In this document: one piece after another, positions 15,725 through 19,056 of the stretch
Layout: each line of letters opens with the position of its first letter
How positions within the stretch are numbered: position 1 is the stretch's first letter
Assembly (NCBI GenBank): GCA_031282285.1
Contig: JAITEA010000115.1
Location: forward strand, 1 to 19,056
Source of the DNA: Helicobacteraceae bacterium
Lineage (GTDB): Bacteria; Campylobacterota; Campylobacteria; Campylobacterales; SZUA-545
Direction of reading: 5' to 3'
DNA: 19,056 nt
The notes under the pieces: generated by a model
What the model was told of the DNA's origin: nothing
What the model saw: only the letters and a program-made list of their open reading frames with translations
Database searches by the model: none
Program-made: the position numbers and the translations under genes

Positions 15725-18700
15725 ATGCCAAAACGCGCGGATATTCAAACGGTTTTATTGATAGGTTCGGGACCGATAGTGATCGGACAGGCGTGCGAGT
15801 TCGACTATTCGGGAACGCAGGCGGCGAAAACGCTGAAAAAAGAGGGTTATCGCGTCGTGCTTGTCAATAGCAACCCCGCGACGATTATGACCGATCCGGA
15901 GTTTGCCGATCGCACCTATATCGAGCCGATCACCGAGGAGATTATCGCCGAGATTATCCGCAAAGAAAAAATTGACGCCATTCTGCCCACGATGGGCGGG
16001 CAGACGGCGCTCAACGCGGCGATGCGAATGCACGAAAAAGGTATGCTGGAGGGGGTGAAGTTTCTCGGCGCGTCGCCCGCGGCTATCAAAAAAGGCGAGG
16101 ATCGCCAAGCGTTCAAAGAGGCGATGCTGAAAATCGGTATGGACCTGCCCAAAAGCCGCTACGCCTACAATCTCGACGAGGCGATCGAGGCGACGGAGGC
16201 GATCGGCTTTCCGCTGATTATCCGCGCCAGCTACACGCTCGCCGGCGGCGGTTCGGGCGTGGCGTATAACATTGACGAGTTCAAAGAGTTGGCGCAGTTT
16301 GGCTTGAGCGCCAGCCCGATCAATGAAATCTTGATCGAGGAATCCCTGCTAGGCTGGAAAGAGTTCGAGATGGAGGTTATACGCGATAAGCGCGACAACT
16401 GCGTGATCGTCTGCTCGATAGAAAATCTCGATCCGATGGGCGTGCATACGGGCGATTCCGTTACGATCGCGCCCGCGCTGACGCTAACCGACAAAGAGTA
16501 TCAGAATATGCGCGACGCCTCGTTCGCGATCTTGCGCGAGATAGGCGTGGATACGGGCGGCAGCAATGTACAGTTCGCGATCAATCCAGAGAACGGGCGA
16601 ATGACCGTTATCGAGATGAACCCGCGGGTGAGCCGCTCCTCCGCGCTCGCCTCCAAAGCCACGGGCTACCCCATCGCCAAAGTCGCCACGCTGCTGGCGA
16701 TCGGCTACACGCTCGACGAAATTACCAACGACATCACCGGCACGCCGGCGAGTTTCGAGCCTACGATCGACTATATAGTCGCCAAAGTCCCGCGCTTTAA
16801 CTTCGAGAAGTTCGCGGGCGTGAATCAGACGCTGACGACTTCGATGAAAAGCGTCGGCGAGGCGATGGCGATCGGCGCGACCTTCTGCGAGGCGATCCAA
16901 AAGGCGCTCTGTTCGCTCGAGACGGGGCTGAGCGGTTTTGAGCCGATCGAGTGCGACAGGCAGACGCTGGCGCTCAATCTGCGAAACGGCAACGACAAGC
17001 GGCTTTTGTATGTCGCTCAGGCGCTAAGAAACGGCTTTGACATAGCGGAAATCCACGATCTAAGCAAGATCGATCCGTGGTTTTTGCGCCAGATTGAAAC
17101 CATCGTCAAAGAGGAAAAGGCGATCTCTATCAATCTGCTCAGCGACGCCAAAGCGCTCGCCCGCGCAAAATCGTTTGGCTTCAGCGATCGTATGCTCGCC
17201 AAACTGCTGAACAAAAACGAAGGGCTTGATCTCCACGAAAATGATATATATCTGGCGCGAAAAAGACTTAGCGTCGAGCCGAAATACCGCGAGGTCGATA
17301 CCTGCGCGGCGGAGTTCGAGGCGCTAACGCCATATCTTTACTCGATTATGCCCGGCTACCCAAAACCTATCAAGCCGCGCAAGAGCGATCGCAAGCGGGC
17401 GATGATCATAGGCGGCGGACCAAACCGCATTGGACAGGGCATCGAGTTTGATTACTGCTGCGTTCACGCCTCGTTCGCGCTCGCCGAGATGGGGATCGAG
17501 ACTATTATGGTCAATTGCAACCCCGAAACCATCTCCACCGATTACGATGTGAGCGACGCGCTGTATTTCGAGCCGATCGATCTGGAGCATATTCGGGGCG
17601 TGATCGAGCGCGAGAAACCAGACGGCATCATCGTGCATTTTGGCGGGCAGACGCCGCTCAAACTGGCGCGCAGCCTTAGCGCGATGGGCGCCAAGATCAT
17701 CGGCACGAGCGCCAAAACGATCGATATAGCCGAAGATCGCGAGAAGTTTTCCAAGTTCGCCGAGGAAAACGGGCTTTTGCAGCCCGCCGGCGCGACGGCT
17801 ACCACGCGCGAGGCGGCGTTTGAAACCGCGTCCAAAATCGGCTATCCGGCGCTTGTGCGACCAAGCTATGTGCTGGGCGGGCGCGGAATGCGTATCGTTT
17901 ACGATGAAAACGATCTGAAGCTCTATATCGACGAGGCGGTCAGCGTAAGCAGCGAGGCGCCATTGCTGGTGGATAAGTTTCTCGATCGCGCCGTGGAGCT
18001 GGATGTGGACGCGATCAGCGACGGCGAACAGGTCTATATCGGCGGCATTCTGGAGCATATCGAGGAGGCGGGCATTCATAGCGGCGACTCCGCCTGCTCG
18101 CTGCCCTCGCAGACTATCGGCGAGGCGATGATCAAAGCGATCGAGAGCGAAACAAAGCTAATCGCGATCAAACTAGGCGTTAAAGGATTGCTGAATATCC
18201 AGTTTGCGATCAGCGGCGGCGAGGCGTATCTTATCGAGGTCAATCCTCGCGCCAGCCGAACCGTGCCGTTCGTCTCGAAGGCGACGGGGCTTCCGCTTGC
18301 CAAAATCGCCACGCGGGTGATGTGGGGCGAGTCGCTGGAGAGCGCCATAAACGCCTACGACAAAGCCAAGATCGTGGTCAAAAAAGACGGCGTGTTAAAG
18401 CCGAAGCTGAAAAATCTCGTCGCGGTCAAAGAGGCGGTATTTCCGTTTAACAAGCTGCCCGGAGCCGATCTGATCTTAGGACCCGAAATGCGCTCCACAG
18501 GCGAGGTGATGGGCATAAGCGACAGCTTTGGCGTCAGCTTCGCCAAATCGCAGCTTGCCTGCCAAAACCCGATCCCCGCGGCGGGCAAAAAGCTGTTTAT
18601 GTCGCTCACCGACGCGGATAAAGACGACGGGCTGAAACTTGCCAAGGAGTTCACGAAGCTAGGCTTTGCGATCGTCGCCACGACGGGCACGGCAAAGATG

Positions 18701-18985
18701 CTAAGCTCCGGCGGCGTGGCGTGCGAAACTGTGCTGAAGGTTAGCGAAGGGCGACCGAATGTGGAAGACCTTTTCAAAAACAAAGATGTCGATTTGGCGA
18801 TCAACACCTCCGACAACAAACGCGCCAAAGACGACGCGAGACGGCTGCGTCAAGCGGTTTTGACCAGCAAAATCCCCTATTTCACCACGATCGCCGCCAC
18901 CAAAGCGGCGCTTGAGGCGATCCGCCAGATCAGAGATGGCAAAAAGCTCTCTCCAAAAGCGCTTCAAGAATACTTAAATGCGTAG
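15725..18985 (+). CDS. carB: Carbamoyl-phosphate synthase large subunit
   Basis: A 1086-residue large subunit that makes carbamoyl phosphate from bicarbonate, ammonia (delivered from glutamine by CarA) and two ATP, feeding pyrimidine and arginine synthesis. It shows the internal duplication of Car[19 protein letters not shown] near residue 13 and [15 protein letters not shown] near 563 open the two synthetase halves. Each half continues with the NPxTIxTD and GGQT segments and an ATP-grasp fold ([10 protein letters not shown] in the first half, [10 protein letters not shown] in the second). The MGS-like allosteric domain starts near 955 ([20 protein letters not shown]). Length is as expected and no break is seen. 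The ATG at 15725 is chosen because AAGGTG sits at 15715-15720 and [16 protein letters not shown] is the usual N-terminus; an upstream in-frame start at 15683 has no such support. carA is not in the window. Confidence 0.96.
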   Translation: MPKRADIQTVLLIGSGPIVIGQACEFDYSGTQAAKTLKKEGYRVVLVNSNPATIMTDPEFADRTYIEPITEEIIAEIIRKEKIDAILPTMGGQTALNAAMRMHEKGMLEGVKFLGASPAAIKKGEDRQAFKEAMLKIGMDLPKSRYAYNLDEAIEATEAIGFPLIIRASYTLAGGGSGVAYNIDEFKELAQFGLSASPINEILIEESLLGWKEFEMEVIRDKRDNCVIVCSIENLDPMGVHTGDSVTIAPALTLTDKEYQNMRDASFAILREIGVDTGGSNVQFAINPENGRMTVIEMNPRVSRSSALASKATGYPIAKVATLLAIGYTLDEITNDITGTPASFEPTIDYIVAKVPRFNFEKFAGVNQTLTTSMKSVGEAMAIGATFCEAIQKALCSLETGLSGFEPIECDRQTLALNLRNGNDKRLLYVAQALRNGFDIAEIHDLSKIDPWFLRQIETIVKEEKAISINLLSDAKALARAKSFGFSDRMLAKLLNKNEGLDLHENDIYLARKRLSVEPKYREVDTCAAEFEALTPYLYSIMPGYPKPIKPRKSDRKRAMIIGGGPNRIGQGIEFDYCCVHASFALAEMGIETIMVNCNPETISTDYDVSDALYFEPIDLEHIRGVIEREKPDGIIVHFGGQTPLKLARSLSAMGAKIIGTSAKTIDIAEDREKFSKFAEENGLLQPAGATATTREAAFETASKIGYPALVRPSYVLGGRGMRIVYDENDLKLYIDEAVSVSSEAPLLVDKFLDRAVELDVDAISDGEQVYIGGILEHIEEAGIHSGDSACSLPSQTIGEAMIKAIESETKLIAIKLGVKGLLNIQFAISGGEAYLIEVNPRASRTVPFVSKATGLPLAKIATRVMWGESLESAINAYDKAKIVVKKDGVLKPKLKNLVAVKEAVFPFNKLPGADLILGPEMRSTGEVMGISDSFGVSFAKSQLACQNPIPAAGKKLFMSLTDADKDDGLKLAKEFTKLGFAIVATTGTAKMLSSGGVACETVLKVSEGRPNVEDLFKNKDVDLAINTSDNKRAKDDARRLRQAVLTSKIPYFTTIAATKAALEAIRQIRDGKKLSPKALQEYLNA

Positions 18986-19008
18986 TAAAATCCGCGAGAT
19001 AGTTTGAT

Positions 19009-19056
19009 ATGCGCCGCGACAAACGCATTTTTTTAGCTCTGTTATTGGCGCTTATC
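19009..19056 (+). CDS. Start of a membrane or exported protein (partial)
   Basis: An open frame begins with ATG at 19009, 23 bp after the carB stop, and runs off the window edge. The 16 visible residues are MRRDKRIFLALLLALI: a positive n-region followed by a strongly hydrophobic stretch, as in a signal peptide or first membrane anchor. The ribosome-binding site is weak (GAGAT). It may be co-transcribed with carB. The family cannot be judged from so little. Confidence 0.5.
   Translation, partial: MRRDKRIFLALLLALI

Overview
The window looks like a chromosomal segment from a Gram-negative bacterium. It is most plausibly a member of the Campylobacterota (formerly Epsilonproteobacteria). That assignment is an inference from the form of the 23S/5S genes, a full-length CarB, and a glycogen operon built on GH57 enzymes; no single marker in the window proves it. 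Coding DNA is moderately GC-rich and strikingly full of GATC, CGATCG and GCGATCGC words, whereas the 1604-2340 gap is AT-rich.

Layout. (1) 1-648: 3' end of a 23S rRNA gene on the + strand, open at the window edge. (2) 649-1482: an unusually long 23S-5S spacer of about 830 bp, made of imperfect CGATTGA/CGATTAA-like units. (3) 1483-1602: 5S rRNA. (4) 1604-2356: AT-rich gap with three degenerate direct repeats and no convincing gene. (5) 2357-15270: one uninterrupted minus-strand run of nine genes, almost certainly an operon, with a good -10 box (TATAAT) at 15304-15309. In transcription order: a small unknown protein, a GT35 phosphorylase-like protein, a fused sugar nucleotidyltransferase/phosphohexomutase, two GH57 enzymes (an amylase-like one and a 4-alpha-glucanotransferase-like one), a GalT-family uridylyltransferase, a DUF4912 protein, a GH57 branching enzyme and a ROK sugar kinase. 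(6) 15286-15724: divergent intergenic region. (7) 15725-18985: carB on the + strand. (8) 19009-end: start of a CDS with a hydrophobic N-terminus, cut by the window edge.

How the genes work together. The operon reads as a self-contained alpha-glucan (glycogen) module. The branching enzyme makes alpha-1,6 branches, the two GH57 enzymes cut and rearrange alpha-1,4 chains, the GT35 protein would exchange glucan for glucose-1-phosphate, the nucleotidyltransferase and GalT-like proteins connect hexose-1-phosphates to nucleotide sugars, and the ROK kinase phosphorylates free hexose. No GlgA or GlgC lies in the window. Several members carry changes at normally essential positions. The GT35 protein has Thr448 where the PLP-binding lysine is expected. 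The mutase half of the fusion has lost the HNP part of its phosphoserine loop and the DGDADR metal loop. The GalT homologue has lost its first CxxC. These departures, plus the unknown promoter-proximal gene and the HIP1-like octamer enrichment, are the main points of novelty.
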